DNA of 64,000 bases from Pinibacter aurantiacus (lineage in GTDB: Bacteria; Bacteroidota; Bacteroidia; Chitinophagales; Chitinophagaceae). Shown here in pieces: positions 41,378 through 51,710 of the stretch (positions are counted from its first letter, which is position 1; every line of letters begins with the position of its first letter). The notes under the pieces were generated by a model. That model was not told the origin of the DNA. It did not search any database and worked only from the letters and a program-made list of their open reading frames with translations. The stretch is taken from NCBI RefSeq assembly GCF_019130065.1, contig NZ_JAHSPG010000012.1, positions 300,825 to 364,824 of the forward strand, given 5' to 3'. A program made the translations under genes and the position numbers.

Positions 41378-42985
41378 TTAGTTCCAGCCGGGATTTTGTG
41401 AAAGATTTGGATTCAAACCTCTTTCATCTCTTGGAACCGGCCACAGGTAATGCTTTGTAGGATCAAAGCTTCTTTTGCCTGCAATGATATAGCCGTTGTC
41501 AACACCGGAATCGCCGAATTTTGCGCCATGCACCGTACCATTTAAAACAGTTTGTGCAATCTTCCAGCGACGAATATCAAATATGCGCAAACCTTCCATG
41601 GCAAACTCAGCGCGGCGTTCGCGGCGGATGATGTTTTGCATATCTGTTTTCGACCATGCAGCGTTAAAGTTCAGCGCAGCTCCCGTGAAGCCCGCTCTTT
41701 GACGAACAGCTCCCACTGTGGTGCCCCATATGGAACCTGTCATCTGGCCCAGTTCGTTTTTTGCTTCTGCATACATCAACAGTACATCAGCGTAACGGAT
41801 AAGCATTACGTCATTACCAGATGCGAAAGTGCTTCCGCTTGTTGGGTCATAATATTTGCGGATGTAATAACCGGTTGGTGAAGATGATGTTCCTGATTTG
41901 TATTCATCCAAAGTATTGGAACCGGGTTTGATTTTGATCGTAGCGGTGGTACCATCTGGTTTCTTCCATGCGTAGTTATCATACACAATGGTTAAACCCA
42001 AACGCGGATCACGATTTACGTAGGGATTGCTTTCATCGTAACCTGAACCGGCTTCGCGAATCGTTTTGCCATTTGCCATCAAATAGTCATCAACCAGTTC
42101 CTGTGTAGGTGCCATTGCGTTTACGCGACCACCAATCGACAATGGAACAAAGTCAATGAACTCTCCGTGTGTAACGTCTAAAGGCACAAAGCCACGACCG
42201 AGTATGGTTTCAACGCTGTTCTTGTTTTGCGGAAGAAATAATCCTTCATAAGACGGGAACAGACCGTAAGTTCCGTTATCTGTTTTGCTGATCAACTTCT
42301 CACACTCTGTAACCACTGCAGCCCAATTGCTTTCATACAATTGTATTCTTGCCTTCAGCGCGATCACCGCTCCTTTTGAAATACGGCCAACATCTTTTGA
42401 TGTGTATTGCTTATTTACCGGCAACACAGTTTCAATTTCATCTAACTCTTTCAATACATTGGCAATCACCTCTGCACGCGGCGTACGGGCAATGGTGCGT
42501 GATTCTTCAATTGATATATTCTTCGTGAAATAAGGAACGTCTCCAAACCATGTTGCCAGCTGAAAGTAATGAAAGGCGCGAAGAAAGCGTGCTTCAGCGA
42601 TCATTCTTGCTTTCAGGGCTGCATCCATGTTTGGCACGAGATCAATATTTTCCAACAATACATTCGTTGTTTTGATGCCTTGATAGTGATATCCCCACTC
42701 ACTCTTTAACCTCCCAAGAGCCGGGTCATAAATGCCTGCCGAAATAGAGTTAACGCCTTGTGCGTCTCCGCGGCCATTGTATGCGTTATCGGAAAGCGCT
42801 TCGTTGTAGAAGACGTTGGTTACATCTGTCATTTGATTGTAGTCCGTATTCAAAACCAGGTTGGCTTTGTCCGCAGATGTCCAGTAGTTAAGATCTGTAT
42901 AGTTGTTGGTGGGCGCGAGGTCCAGCTTCTTGCAGGCAGAAAGAGCAAGCAGCGCCACCATACATATTTTCAATGTTTTTTTCAT
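41378..42985 (-). CDS. RagB/SusD nutrient-binding lipoprotein (mannan locus)
   Basis: 535 residues. A signal with lipobox VALLALSACKKLDL is followed by the SusD start motif LDLAPTNNYTDLNYW. Helical TPR-like core segments include AEARFLRAFHYFQLATWFGD, and the C-terminal SusD-like part has MLIRYADVLLMYAEAKNELG and IIRRERRAEFAMEGLRIFDI RRW. It forms the lid of the SusC barrel and binds oligosaccharide at the surface. It starts 12 bp after the SusC stop and lies upstream of SusE, GH76 and GH92. Confidence 0.95.
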   Translation of the reverse strand: MKKTLKICMVALLALSACKKLDLAPTNNYTDLNYWTSADKANLVLNTDYNQMTDVTNVFYNEALSDNAYNGRGDAQGVNSISAGIYDPALGRLKSEWGYHYQGIKTTNVLLENIDLVPNMDAALKARMIAEARFLRAFHYFQLATWFGDVPYFTKNISIEESRTIARTPRAEVIANVLKELDEIETVLPVNKQYTSKDVGRISKGAVIALKARIQLYESNWAAVVTECEKLISKTDNGTYGLFPSYEGLFLPQNKNSVETILGRGFVPLDVTHGEFIDFVPLSIGGRVNAMAPTQELVDDYLMANGKTIREAGSGYDESNPYVNRDPRLGLTIVYDNYAWKKPDGTTATIKIKPGSNTLDEYKSGTSSSPTGYYIRKYYDPTSGSTFASGNDVMLIRYADVLLMYAEAKNELGQMTGSIWGTTVGAVRQRAGFTGAALNFNAAWSKTDMQNIIRRERRAEFAMEGLRIFDIRRWKIAQTVLNGTVHGAKFGDSGVDNGYIIAGKRSFDPTKHYLWPVPRDERGLNPNLSQNPGWN

Positions 42986-42996
42986 AATGAGATCGT

Positions 42997-45900
42997 TTAA
43001 AAAATTAAGTCAAGACCAAAACCATAATAGACTGAAGTCGGATACAAACGGCCACTATTGGCGCCATTCCCCGCATTTAGTTTGTTGTCAAATTCTGTTG
43101 ATTCTGGATCTATGAAAGAATTCTTTGTAACAGTAAGTAGGTTTTGTCCGGTGAGATATGCGCGGCATTTCTGCATGCCTATTTTACGTGCAACATTGGA
43201 TGGCAAACTGTAGCCCAACTGTACATTTTTCAAGCGTGCATAAGCACCATCGAAAATATACAGGTCAGATCCTTTTCTGTAGTTGTTGGTGTTTGAGGCA
43301 CTTCCACCTACCGCCAGCCGTGGGTATTTCGCGTTGATATTGTCTGGTCTCCAGTAGTCTAACTGGTGCTCAAACATTACGTAAGAGTAGTTCACGTGGA
43401 AGGGTTCCACCAACTCTCCGCGAATGGCGAAGTCACGTTTGCCGACACCTTGAATAAAAATACCGAGGTCAAATCCCTTCCAGCCAAGTGTATAGTTAAA
43501 GCCAAAAGTATAGCGTGGGAAAGGGTTTCCGAGAACAAAACGATCCTGATCATCAATTACGCCATCACCGTTTTTGTCTTTGTAGCTGATATCTCCGGGC
43601 ACCACATCAAGACCCGAAAATTTTGGTTTGTTTTTTATATCATTAAGATTCTGGAAATAACCATCTCTTTTATAACCCACGTAAGATGCAATTGGCAAGC
43701 CTTCTGCATAAATCACCTGCAACTCTTCAAGCCCGTTGATCTGTGGTTTGCCATCGGCCATTTTTACGATTTCATTGTGCGTATCGCCGATGTTAAAGTT
43801 GATGCTGTGGCGAAAAATCCTGCCGCTTGTATTATAGTTCAGCGACACTTCCCATCCACGATTTTTCACAGAAGCCACGTTGAAGTCCACTTGTCCGCCA
43901 CCAAAAGTGCCTGGCAGTGGAGGTCTCATCAAAATGTCTTTTGTAAGCTTGTGGAAATAATCAAATGAACCTGTCAGTTTTCCTTTGAAGAAAGTAAGGT
44001 CGGCACCGATGTTGAAAGTTTGCGCCACTTCCCATCTTAAATCAGGATTCGCAGTATTAAAGCCAGCACCGGTAACAACGTTGTTGTTGAAACCATAAGC
44101 GTTTGCAAACGTGAAGTAGGTTGTTTGCCACTGATAGTTGCTAACGTTCTGGTTTCCGAGTGATCCGTATGAAGCTCTGATTTTAACATCGTTGATGTAG
44201 TTCTTTATATCGCTCGCTGCATAAAAATCTTCCATTCCCAGGCGCCATGCTCCGGAGATCGATGGGAAAAATCCCCAACGATGATCTTTTGCAAACTTCG
44301 ATGAACCATCTTCTCTAAAGTTGAATTCGGCAAAATACTTGTCAGCAAATGAATAAGACAATCTTCCGATGAATGAGTTCAAACTATTCTCTGTCGTGGT
44401 TTGCGGCGTAGTTGCCAACGAGTTCATATCAAGAGATGCTTTTGTAGTATCTATCTGCAAACCCAGGTCTGGCGACGCATATTTATAACCAACTTTATTT
44501 GACTTTCCGGTATAGGATTCATTTGTAACACCTGCCATCGCAGTAATTCGATGCTGACCAAGTGATTTGCTATACTCAAGTAACAATTGCGGGTTCGTGT
44601 ATAGATTTTTATCGTTCGCATCTCCGGTAGATGAACCTGCGATGTTACCATACTGTCCTTTAGGATAGAAAGGCACATAGTCAGTTTTGTAATACTGGTG
44701 GTTCATTGTGAGATTTGCTCCAAATATTCCTTTCAGGTGAAGGCCTTTAAAAATTTCGAGATCGGCATTGATGCTTCCGAAAATATTATCGTTATCATAC
44801 TGGCGATAGCCACCTTTTTCCAAAATGCCAAGCGGGTTGAATTCTGTCAACACATCGTTGGTCAGATAGCGACCCAGGCTATCTTTTTGCTGATAATATT
44901 TTGGTGTTCTCTCTGCATCTACAATCAACGTTCCCGTGTTGAATGAATGATCATTGATGTCCGTATGCGTGTAAGCAAGGATAGTTGTGAATTTCAACTT
45001 GCCGACTTCGTTGGAAAGATTCATACGAAAGTTGTAACGTCTCAATCCTTTTTTGGGTCCAACAAAATTGCTTTGCTGATCCATGTAGCCAGCCGAGATC
45101 ATGTAGGTAGATTTATCCTTTCCTCCGCTGATGCTTAAGTTGTGATTTTGCTGAATGGCATCTTTCAATATTTCGTCAAGGAACCATTCATAATCGCCCC
45201 TGTCTTTCTGGGCTTGTATTTCAGCAGGCGTGTAAGTTGGCACCTGTCCAGTATTTGCATTAATGATCGCTTCGTTTTTAAGGATCATGTTTTCATAACC
45301 GGGAACAGCTTTTGGCCAGATGTGCGGATGAACGGCACTCACGATTCCATTGTAAGTAACTGTTCCTTTATCTGACTTGCTTCCTTTTTTTGTGGTTACC
45401 AAAATAACACCATTCGCACTCCGGGAGCCATAAATGGCAGCCGTTCCGGCATCTTTGAGAATAGAAATACTTTCGATATCATTCGGATTTAAAAGGTTCA
45501 AATCACCGCCGATGATCCCATCGATGACCACAAGCGGATCATTGTTACCTAAGGTTCCGACACCTCGAATGTTGATATTGGCGCCTTGTCCGGGTTCAAA
45601 AGATTTTTGTTGTACAATAAGGCTCGGCGCAGTTCCCTGTAAAGCCTGCGTAACGTTCACATTCGGTCTGCCTTGAAGCGCCTGTGTCTTCACTACATCC
45701 ACGCCGCCCGTTACAGACACTTTTCGTTGTGTACCATATCCCACCACCACCACCTCTTCAATTTTTTCCTGCGATTTCCTCATTGGTATGCGTAGCACTG
45801 TTTGATTGCCAACAGGCACTTCCAGTGTTTCAAAACTCACAGAACTGATTACAAGGATTGCTTTATTGTCTGGCACATTCACTTTAAACTCTCCTACTTC

Positions 45901-46470
45901 GTTGGTGGAAACACCAATGGTGGTGCCCTTTACAACAACGCTTGCCCCTTGCACAGCTGCACCGTTTTCATCCACTACTTTACCTGCAATGGCAATTGGC
46001 GGAGCGGTAATTGTTGTCGCAAGCTCCATTGTTTTCAACGGTGCTTCCACAGAAGGCTTCTTTTCACTAATACTGATCATCTTATTGGTGATCGAGTAAG
46101 TGAGCGGTTGATCCTTCAGGCACAGCTCCATTGTTTCTTCAATTGAAGCATTGGAAATGTGCACCGTTACAGGGTTTGCTTTTTGCAGCACATAGTTTGT
46201 GTAAACAAAGCCATACCCCGTTTGCTTTTTGATTTTTTTGAAAACACTTTCCAGTGAAGCTTTATTTTCGGAAAGCGTTACTGTTTGTGATAGCCCTTTT
46301 GCATAGATCTGCAGCAGGCAACCAAACAAAATAATAAAAGTGAATTTGACGTGAAGGTGTCCCGATCCTTTATTGTCGGGCTTTTGAGTGTAGTGGTCTT
46401 TCCTCATTGCGCAAAAGACTCTACTACCTAAAGCGATAGCGCTTTTGGCCTTGCAAGCAATCCAAAACAT
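42997..46470 (-). CDS. SusC/RagA TonB-linked outer-membrane protein with STN domain
   Basis: 1157 residues from the ATG at 46470 (an ATG at 46407 also fits). After a hydrophobic segment (FTFIILFGCLLQIYAKGLSQ) an STN domain covers about 65-135 (SLESVFKKIKKQTGYGFVY), the type that contacts a FecR anti-sigma factor. A carboxypeptidase-regulatory-like domain (AGKVVDENGAAVQGASVVVK) and the plug with VVVVGYGTQRKVSVTGGVD and IRGVGTLGNNDPLVVIDG follow, then the barrel ending GFGLDLIF. With SusD it imports mannan oligosaccharides and likely signals to the FecR/sigma pair encoded upstream. Confidence 0.95.
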   Translation of the reverse strand: MFWIACKAKSAIALGSRVFCAMRKDHYTQKPDNKGSGHLHVKFTFIILFGCLLQIYAKGLSQTVTLSENKASLESVFKKIKKQTGYGFVYTNYVLQKANPVTVHISNASIEETMELCLKDQPLTYSITNKMISISEKKPSVEAPLKTMELATTITAPPIAIAGKVVDENGAAVQGASVVVKGTTIGVSTNEVGEFKVNVPDNKAILVISSVSFETLEVPVGNQTVLRIPMRKSQEKIEEVVVVGYGTQRKVSVTGGVDVVKTQALQGRPNVNVTQALQGTAPSLIVQQKSFEPGQGANINIRGVGTLGNNDPLVVIDGIIGGDLNLLNPNDIESISILKDAGTAAIYGSRSANGVILVTTKKGSKSDKGTVTYNGIVSAVHPHIWPKAVPGYENMILKNEAIINANTGQVPTYTPAEIQAQKDRGDYEWFLDEILKDAIQQNHNLSISGGKDKSTYMISAGYMDQQSNFVGPKKGLRRYNFRMNLSNEVGKLKFTTILAYTHTDINDHSFNTGTLIVDAERTPKYYQQKDSLGRYLTNDVLTEFNPLGILEKGGYRQYDNDNIFGSINADLEIFKGLHLKGIFGANLTMNHQYYKTDYVPFYPKGQYGNIAGSSTGDANDKNLYTNPQLLLEYSKSLGQHRITAMAGVTNESYTGKSNKVGYKYASPDLGLQIDTTKASLDMNSLATTPQTTTENSLNSFIGRLSYSFADKYFAEFNFREDGSSKFAKDHRWGFFPSISGAWRLGMEDFYAASDIKNYINDVKIRASYGSLGNQNVSNYQWQTTYFTFANAYGFNNNVVTGAGFNTANPDLRWEVAQTFNIGADLTFFKGKLTGSFDYFHKLTKDILMRPPLPGTFGGGQVDFNVASVKNRGWEVSLNYNTSGRIFRHSINFNIGDTHNEIVKMADGKPQINGLEELQVIYAEGLPIASYVGYKRDGYFQNLNDIKNKPKFSGLDVVPGDISYKDKNGDGVIDDQDRFVLGNPFPRYTFGFNYTLGWKGFDLGIFIQGVGKRDFAIRGELVEPFHVNYSYVMFEHQLDYWRPDNINAKYPRLAVGGSASNTNNYRKGSDLYIFDGAYARLKNVQLGYSLPSNVARKIGMQKCRAYLTGQNLLTVTKNSFIDPESTEFDNKLNAGNGANSGRLYPTSVYYGFGLDLIF

Positions 46471-46629
46471 AATTTTGAAAGTTAAGGTTATAAAATAATT
46501 GAGCCGGGCAGTTGTTTAATGTGTGCGTAAATCGTGTTTTTATTAGGAAAACGATTTACCAAACACTCCGTTTTTTTACATGCTTTATTTAAATGTTTGT
46601 GTTATTCTAAAAAAACATTCACGGTTTAT

Positions 46630-47832
46630 TTATCGGGTAACAGTCACGTCATTTCCTTTTACTTCGAAATGAACGTTTCCGGTAAGGGCCAGCGCTTTCA
46701 GCACTGAGTCCATAGCCTGGTTGCGTGGGATCTCAGCCTGGAACAGATATTTCACTTTGCTTTTGTAAGTGATATTGATATTGTACCATCTCGATAATTG
46801 CCTCATGATGGTTTCTATATCAGCATCGTGAAAAATGAAGAAGTTATTTTTCCATGCCATCACCTCGTCAACATCCACATCATTTTTCACCTTTATATTT
46901 CCACCTTCTCTGTATTGTGCCTGCTGATTTGGTTTGAGCAAAATACTATTGCCATTTTCTGCTACTACTTTCACCTTTCCCTCCAGCAGCGTAGTGTTCG
47001 TCGCTTCCTCATCATCATATGCCATTACATTGAAGTGGGTTCCCAATACTTGTATGTCGTTGCTTTTCGCATGAACCGTAAAGGATGCGGCTTTATTTTT
47101 TGCCACTTCAAAATACGCTTCACCGGTTAGTGTCACTTCCCTTTTATCGCCATCAAAAGAAACAGGGAATTTCAATGATGACGCGGCATTGATCCAAACC
47201 ATTGTTCCGTCTGGCAATGTCAGCTGATACTGCACACCCTTGGGTGTGGTGATCGTATTGTATTGACTGTTGGCTTTTTCTGTTCTTCCGCTGTACACAA
47301 TTTGTCCGGCTGACAGCTTTATCACTTTGATGTTGCCCTGCTGGCTAAGCTGTCCATTCTCTGCACTGTCAAGCACTATTTGTGTGCCATCAGCAAGCGT
47401 TAAGATCGCATGTTCCTGCTTTATCACTTTTCCTGCAAAAGCGGATTGCTCTCCTTTGCTATTTTTCCAGAATGAAAATTTCAATGCAGCAATAGAAGCA
47501 AACAATAGAATAACACTCGCCGCGGCAATCCATCTCCATTGTATCCTGCGACGCGGCTGCATTTCAACAACATTCGTTTCTTCTTCGCTTTCAACTGATA
47601 AAGGAGCTTGCTTTTGTTCAGCTAGTATGGTGTTCAGTACCGGCTCCCATTTTGTTTCATTGTACTCAAATTCCTGTGCTCCTTCATGCTGCATCATGGT
47701 TGACAGCAATTCCTGTACCTCTTCTTTTTTATCAGCATCATTCATTACTGCAAATAGCTCCTGCCATTCACTCTCCGTGCATGCTTTATCGAAATAACGC
47801 TTCAGTAAATATTGTAGCTTTTGCTGATCCAT
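46630..47832 (-). CDS. FecR-family anti-sigma factor
   Basis: 400 residues. A cytoplasmic N-terminus of about 95 residues (LLKRYFDKACTESEWQELFA) binds the sigma factor. One membrane helix WIAAASVILLFASIAALKF follows near residue 100. The periplasmic FecR domain shows ILTLADGTQIVLDSAENGQL and TTPKGVQYQLTLPDGTMVWI, and a C-terminal STN-like part has IETIMRQLSRWYNINITYK. It holds the adjacent ECF sigma factor inactive until the SusC protein signals substrate. It lies between the sigma gene and SusC on the same strand. Confidence 0.94.
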   Translation of the reverse strand: MDQQKLQYLLKRYFDKACTESEWQELFAVMNDADKKEEVQELLSTMMQHEGAQEFEYNETKWEPVLNTILAEQKQAPLSVESEEETNVVEMQPRRRIQWRWIAAASVILLFASIAALKFSFWKNSKGEQSAFAGKVIKQEHAILTLADGTQIVLDSAENGQLSQQGNIKVIKLSAGQIVYSGRTEKANSQYNTITTPKGVQYQLTLPDGTMVWINAASSLKFPVSFDGDKREVTLTGEAYFEVAKNKAASFTVHAKSNDIQVLGTHFNVMAYDDEEATNTTLLEGKVKVVAENGNSILLKPNQQAQYREGGNIKVKNDVDVDEVMAWKNNFFIFHDADIETIMRQLSRWYNINITYKSKVKYLFQAEIPRNQAMDSVLKALALTGNVHFEVKGNDVTVTR

Positions 47833-47844
47833 AATGACGATTCA

Positions 47845-48160
47845 ATTCAAAAGTCAAAACTCAAAAAGGGCCCTGATTTTTGACTTTCGATTTTTTACTT
47901 TTTACTTCAATTAATAATAAGAACCCTGGGAAAAGAAAAAGGCCCATCGGGGTTCCAAATTTTTTTAAGATTTTTTATTTAGATAAGCATTTGGATAAAA
48001 AGGCTGCTGTTCGCCAACGCCTTGGCAATGTCCTACGGACAAATTTGGACTCATGCCTGATTCTATTGACATTGATGCCCGACGGGCAAGTCGTGTGCCT
48101 TATGAGTTGGGTGTTGTGGCTGTTCATTTTCAAATCTTCAAATCTTCAAATTTTCAAATT
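47845..48160. repeat. Repeat-filled 333-bp gap between sigma and FecR genes
   Basis: AAAAGTCAAAACTC / TTTTTACTTTTTAC arms lie at 47850-47906, a TTGGCAATGTCCTACGGACA-type element at 48021-48100 that shares the TGTCCTACGGACA and GCCCGACGGGC palindromes seen at 13638-13833, and TCTTCAAA octamers at 48128-48160. I see no gene in 47833-48165. The gap is unexpectedly long for a sigma/anti-sigma pair. Confidence 0.55.
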
Positions 48161-48165
48161 ATTCC

Positions 48166-48759
48166 TCACTTAATCGATTTAAGCAGAATAACAATAAACA
48201 GATAGTCGTACTTGCTGTAGAGAAATGCCCGTATGCTTTTCAAAGATGCCGCTAAAGTATTCTTGGCAGTTTTAGGTGAGATATTCAATGCCTTTGCGAT
48301 CTCCGCGGTATTCATGCCGTGCTGGCGGTTGAGTATGTACACATTTTTTCTTTGCTCGGGCAATGCATTAATGGCCGCTTGCAGGTTGTTTTCCAACTCT
48401 TTATAGTGCAGTTGCTCGCCTGGATTTTCCAGCTCATTTACTTCAGTCGACTTGTTGGCAACAACTGTCATTGCTTTCTCCGCTACCATTTGAGAGCGGA
48501 TCATTTTATAGCATTCGTTCGCCGCCACTTTATATATCCATGCATTCGGATTGTCAATGTCACCGAGTTTTTCGCGGTTCATCCAAATGCGAATAAAAGT
48601 TTGCTGAACGAGTTCTTCTGCGTTGGAGTCATTATGAGTGCGGCTGAATAAGAAGGCATGAAGCTTAGGCGCGTAGGATTTAAACAAAGCAGCAAAGGCT
48701 ACTTCATCCCCATTGGCAATTAGTTTGAATAATTCTTTTTCAGGCAAATAATCTAACAC
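48166..48759 (-). CDS. ECF RNA polymerase sigma factor
   Basis: 197 residues from a GTG at 48759; no in-frame ATG lies just upstream. Region 2 reads AFAALFKSYAPKLHAFLFSR and NAEELVQQTFIRIWMNREKL with NAWIYKVAANECYKMI. Region 4 has AINALPEQRKNVYILNRQHG and MNTAEIAKALNISPKTAKNT, the -35 recognition helix. It directs RNA polymerase to the promoter of the mannan utilisation genes when released by FecR. It is the first gene of the locus on the minus strand. The GTG start is by default, not strongly supported. Confidence 0.93.
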   Translation of the reverse strand: MLDYLPEKELFKLIANGDEVAFAALFKSYAPKLHAFLFSRTHNDSNAEELVQQTFIRIWMNREKLGDIDNPNAWIYKVAANECYKMIRSQMVAEKAMTVVANKSTEVNELENPGEQLHYKELENNLQAAINALPEQRKNVYILNRQHGMNTAEIAKALNISPKTAKNTLAASLKSIRAFLYSKYDYLFIVILLKSIK

Positions 48760-48800
48760 TGCTATATGGTTATAAGAGTGATGAAACCAAAAATAGGAAA

Positions 48801-48935
48801 ATAATTAATAATTAATAATTAATAATTAATTGGTCGGCCATCGAAACTTTACGCAAACTGTTTAATGATCGATTTGACTACAGCCACATTTTTGAGGAGT
48901 GCAACCCCTTAATTATTAATTATTAATTATTAATT
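48801..48935. repeat. Inverted ATTAATT heptamer array
   Basis: Left arm 48801-48831 (ATTAATAATTAATAATTAAT) and right arm 48909-48935 (TTAATTATTAATTATTAAT) enclose a 77-base spacer between the divergent-oriented PULs (sigma gene start and sensor gene end). The right arm covers the sensor stop codon. Confidence 0.7.
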
Positions 48936-51710
48936 TCCTGCGCTCCTAAACGCATTCGGCGTCACGCCCAGCTTGCTTTTGAAGACAGTTGAAAAATACG
49001 CCGGTGATGAAAAACCTGTTTTGTAAGAGACCTCTGCGATGGTAAGATTTTCGTGCTGCAAATAATATTTTGCTTTTTGCAGGCGTGCTGTCAGAATGTA
49101 TTCGTTGATGTTCGTGTTAAGCAAGGCTTTTACTTTGCGATACAATTGCACTTTGGAAATACCCATTTCCTTACAAATATCCTCAATCACAAATTGGTCA
49201 TTCGAAATGTTGTTTTCAACAACAGATGCAAAGTCTGCCAGGAATTTTCTATCAGATTTTTTGTTGCCTTGTGAGCGTATCTCTGCAGGTATCTCTGTAG
49301 TAAAATGGTCTTTCAATTTATTTCTGTTCGAAAGCAGACTGGAGAGCGTTTGATTTAAGATTTGAAAATTGAAAGGTTTTGTAATGTAGGCATCTGCATT
49401 GTTTTTAAACCCTTCGGCCTGCTGCTCTGCGGTTGCTTTTGCGGTCAACAAAATAACAGGAATATGTGCAGTACGAATGTCGCTTTTGACTTGCCTTGTC
49501 AATGTCAATCCATCTTTTCCCGGCATCATCACATCGCAGATAATAATGTCCGGCATATTGTCAAACGTCTTTTGCAAACCTGCAATACCATTCTCTGCTT
49601 CTATAATTTCGTATTTAGCGGAAAGCTGTGAATGAAGGAACTGCCTCAACTCAGGGTTGTCTTCTACAATTAAAACAGTAGCTCTGTCGCCATCATTTTT
49701 TTCAATTGGTTTGTCTTCAACAACATCTTGTGCAGGCAACAAATCTGCGGTAAACAGGTTATTGTCTTTGTCAACAAACATGGCAGTTTCATCTTCGCCA
49801 ATTTCGTCGGTGGAGAAATGCGTGTTCCCAAGTGGCAGCACAACAGTAAAGGTTGTACCCTTGCCTTTTTTGCTTTGCACATTTATTGAGCCATGGTGCA
49901 GTTCAATCAATTCTTTTGTCAACACGAGTCCAAGGCCGGAGCCTTTATGACTTTCGTAATCGCCCTGGTAAAATGCGTCGAATGAGTGCACCTGTTCTTC
50001 CGGCGTCATGCCGATGCCAGTGTCCTGCACGGTTAGTATCGCCTGGTTTGTATCACTATTCTTCTCTATGCTCAAACTGATAGAACCATTGTCATGCGTG
50101 AATTTGAATGCATTGGAAAGAAGGTTAAACAACACTTTGTCCATCATGGTTGTATCGATCCAAACAAGTAGTTGTCTTTCCTTTGTAAGCAAACGACAAT
50201 CAATATTTCTTTTGCGTGCAATGTCCTGGAAGGCTTGTACAATTTCGTTTGAAAAACCAACGAGATCAGTTTCCGTTGCCTTGATCTTCATTTTATTAAA
50301 CTCGATCTTGCGGAAATCGATCAACTGATTTACCAGTTTCAAAAGCCTTGTTGCATTTTTTCTAACCAGCGAAAGTTGTTGCCTTGTCTGCGTTTGCAGC
50401 TTTGGATTTTCCAACACTTCATCAATTGGCCCAGTGATCAGTGTAAGTGGTGTGCGGAACTCATGAGATATTTTAGTGAAGAAATTCAACTTGGCTTCGT
50501 GCGCCGCTTCTGCTTTTGCAGACATTTCGATGAGCTGTTCTTTCTGTCGCGATATCTCTTCGTTTTGATGCGCCAGTTTTGTATTGATCTTTTTATTGGC
50601 ATTGCGCGAATACCACAATAGCACCGCAAAGAAAATCACCAGCCCGAGCATACACGTGAGCACGTACACAAAAGAAGTTTGTGTGTTGTAGATCCTTTTT
50701 TGCTCCACGATCATTTCCTGCTGCTTCTCAATATCTTCCTGCTGGTTGAGGATCTTGTCGCTTTGCAATTTCATCAATCGCACATTGGAAGAATCAACCA
50801 CCAAAGTTTGTAACAACGTTTCTTTTCCCAAAGATTGTCCGTTCAATATTTTCGCCGCATTGCGAATTGCTTCAGCTCCTCCCGTTGGATACAACAATGA
50901 TGCGGTTAATATCTTGTCATCAACAAACTCCATCCCTGCGCCTTTTCCCGGCAATGCATCTACACCGATGATTTTTACATTATCCACTCCTGCATCTTTG
51001 CAGGCCTCGTATGCACCAAGTGCCATGACATCATTGTGTGCGAAGATGAGATTCGTTTCAGGCAGCTTATCTTTCAGCGATCCAACTTCGGTTTGCGCCT
51101 TTGGCTTTACCCAATTTCCATTTACCCGCTGAATCAATTTCAAATTATTGAAGGGCAGAATGCCGTCGCGAAACCCGCGATCACGTTCAATAGCCGGAGA
51201 AGATTCAGGCAATCCCGCTACTTCTATAATATTACCTTTCCCGTGCAGCAGCGAGCCAACATATTCGCCGGCCATTTTGCCCAACTGGTAATTATCTGCT
51301 CCAATAAAATTTGAGTATAAAGAAGACGCGATTTTTCTATCCACCACAATCACCGGAATACCTTTATTAAAAACTTCTTCCACCACCGGCGTCAGTGGTT
51401 TCGCTTCGTTGGGAGAAATAATGAGCAGGTCAATTTTGTCATTCAACAATTCTTTTACCTGCTGTACCTGCTTTGGACTGTTGTCATCTGCCTGCTTATA
51501 GATGAGTTCCATTTCCGGGTGAAACGCCAATTCACGCTTCATTTCTCCAAGCATTGACTTGCGCCAAAAGTCGGCATCTCCACATTGCGAAAACCCAATG
51601 CGAAATTTTTTCTGGTTGTTATTTGAATTGCAGGATTGAAATAAGAAACACACGATGATAATGACCGGCAGCCAAAAAATATTCTTTGTATGGAGGGCAA
51701 GCAATTTCAT
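48930..51710 (-). CDS. One-protein hybrid two-component regulator with sugar-binding sensor
   Basis: 926 residues from the ATG at 51710 (a TTG at 51719 is in frame). A lipobox-like FLFQSCNSNNN precedes a periplasmic binding domain of LacI/ribose-binding type (FRIGFSQCGDADFWRKSMLG, VIVVDRKIASS, TNLIFAHNDVMALGAYEACK), about 38-310. A membrane helix near 350-370 is followed by HisKA (H416 in KISHEFRTPLTL), an ATPase domain (LLSNAFKFTHDNGS, GSGLGLVLTKELI), a receiver (D726 in IIICDVMMPGKDG) and a C-terminal AraC HTH. By analogy with the fructose-sensing regulator of Bacteroides fructan loci it should sense free fructose and activate the divergent genes. Confidence 0.94.
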   Translation of the reverse strand: MKLLALHTKNIFWLPVIIIVCFLFQSCNSNNNQKKFRIGFSQCGDADFWRKSMLGEMKRELAFHPEMELIYKQADDNSPKQVQQVKELLNDKIDLLIISPNEAKPLTPVVEEVFNKGIPVIVVDRKIASSLYSNFIGADNYQLGKMAGEYVGSLLHGKGNIIEVAGLPESSPAIERDRGFRDGILPFNNLKLIQRVNGNWVKPKAQTEVGSLKDKLPETNLIFAHNDVMALGAYEACKDAGVDNVKIIGVDALPGKGAGMEFVDDKILTASLLYPTGGAEAIRNAAKILNGQSLGKETLLQTLVVDSSNVRLMKLQSDKILNQQEDIEKQQEMIVEQKRIYNTQTSFVYVLTCMLGLVIFFAVLLWYSRNANKKINTKLAHQNEEISRQKEQLIEMSAKAEAAHEAKLNFFTKISHEFRTPLTLITGPIDEVLENPKLQTQTRQQLSLVRKNATRLLKLVNQLIDFRKIEFNKMKIKATETDLVGFSNEIVQAFQDIARKRNIDCRLLTKERQLLVWIDTTMMDKVLFNLLSNAFKFTHDNGSISLSIEKNSDTNQAILTVQDTGIGMTPEEQVHSFDAFYQGDYESHKGSGLGLVLTKELIELHHGSINVQSKKGKGTTFTVVLPLGNTHFSTDEIGEDETAMFVDKDNNLFTADLLPAQDVVEDKPIEKNDGDRATVLIVEDNPELRQFLHSQLSAKYEIIEAENGIAGLQKTFDNMPDIIICDVMMPGKDGLTLTRQVKSDIRTAHIPVILLTAKATAEQQAEGFKNNADAYITKPFNFQILNQTLSSLLSNRNKLKDHFTTEIPAEIRSQGNKKSDRKFLADFASVVENNISNDQFVIEDICKEMGISKVQLYRKVKALLNTNINEYILTARLQKAKYYLQHENLTIAEVSYKTGFSSPAYFSTVFKSKLGVTPNAFRSAGN

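Noticed and set aside
43366..43968. 200-codon open frame on the plus strand within SusC
   Set aside because: Antisense to a well-supported SusC gene; no domain or start signal seen.
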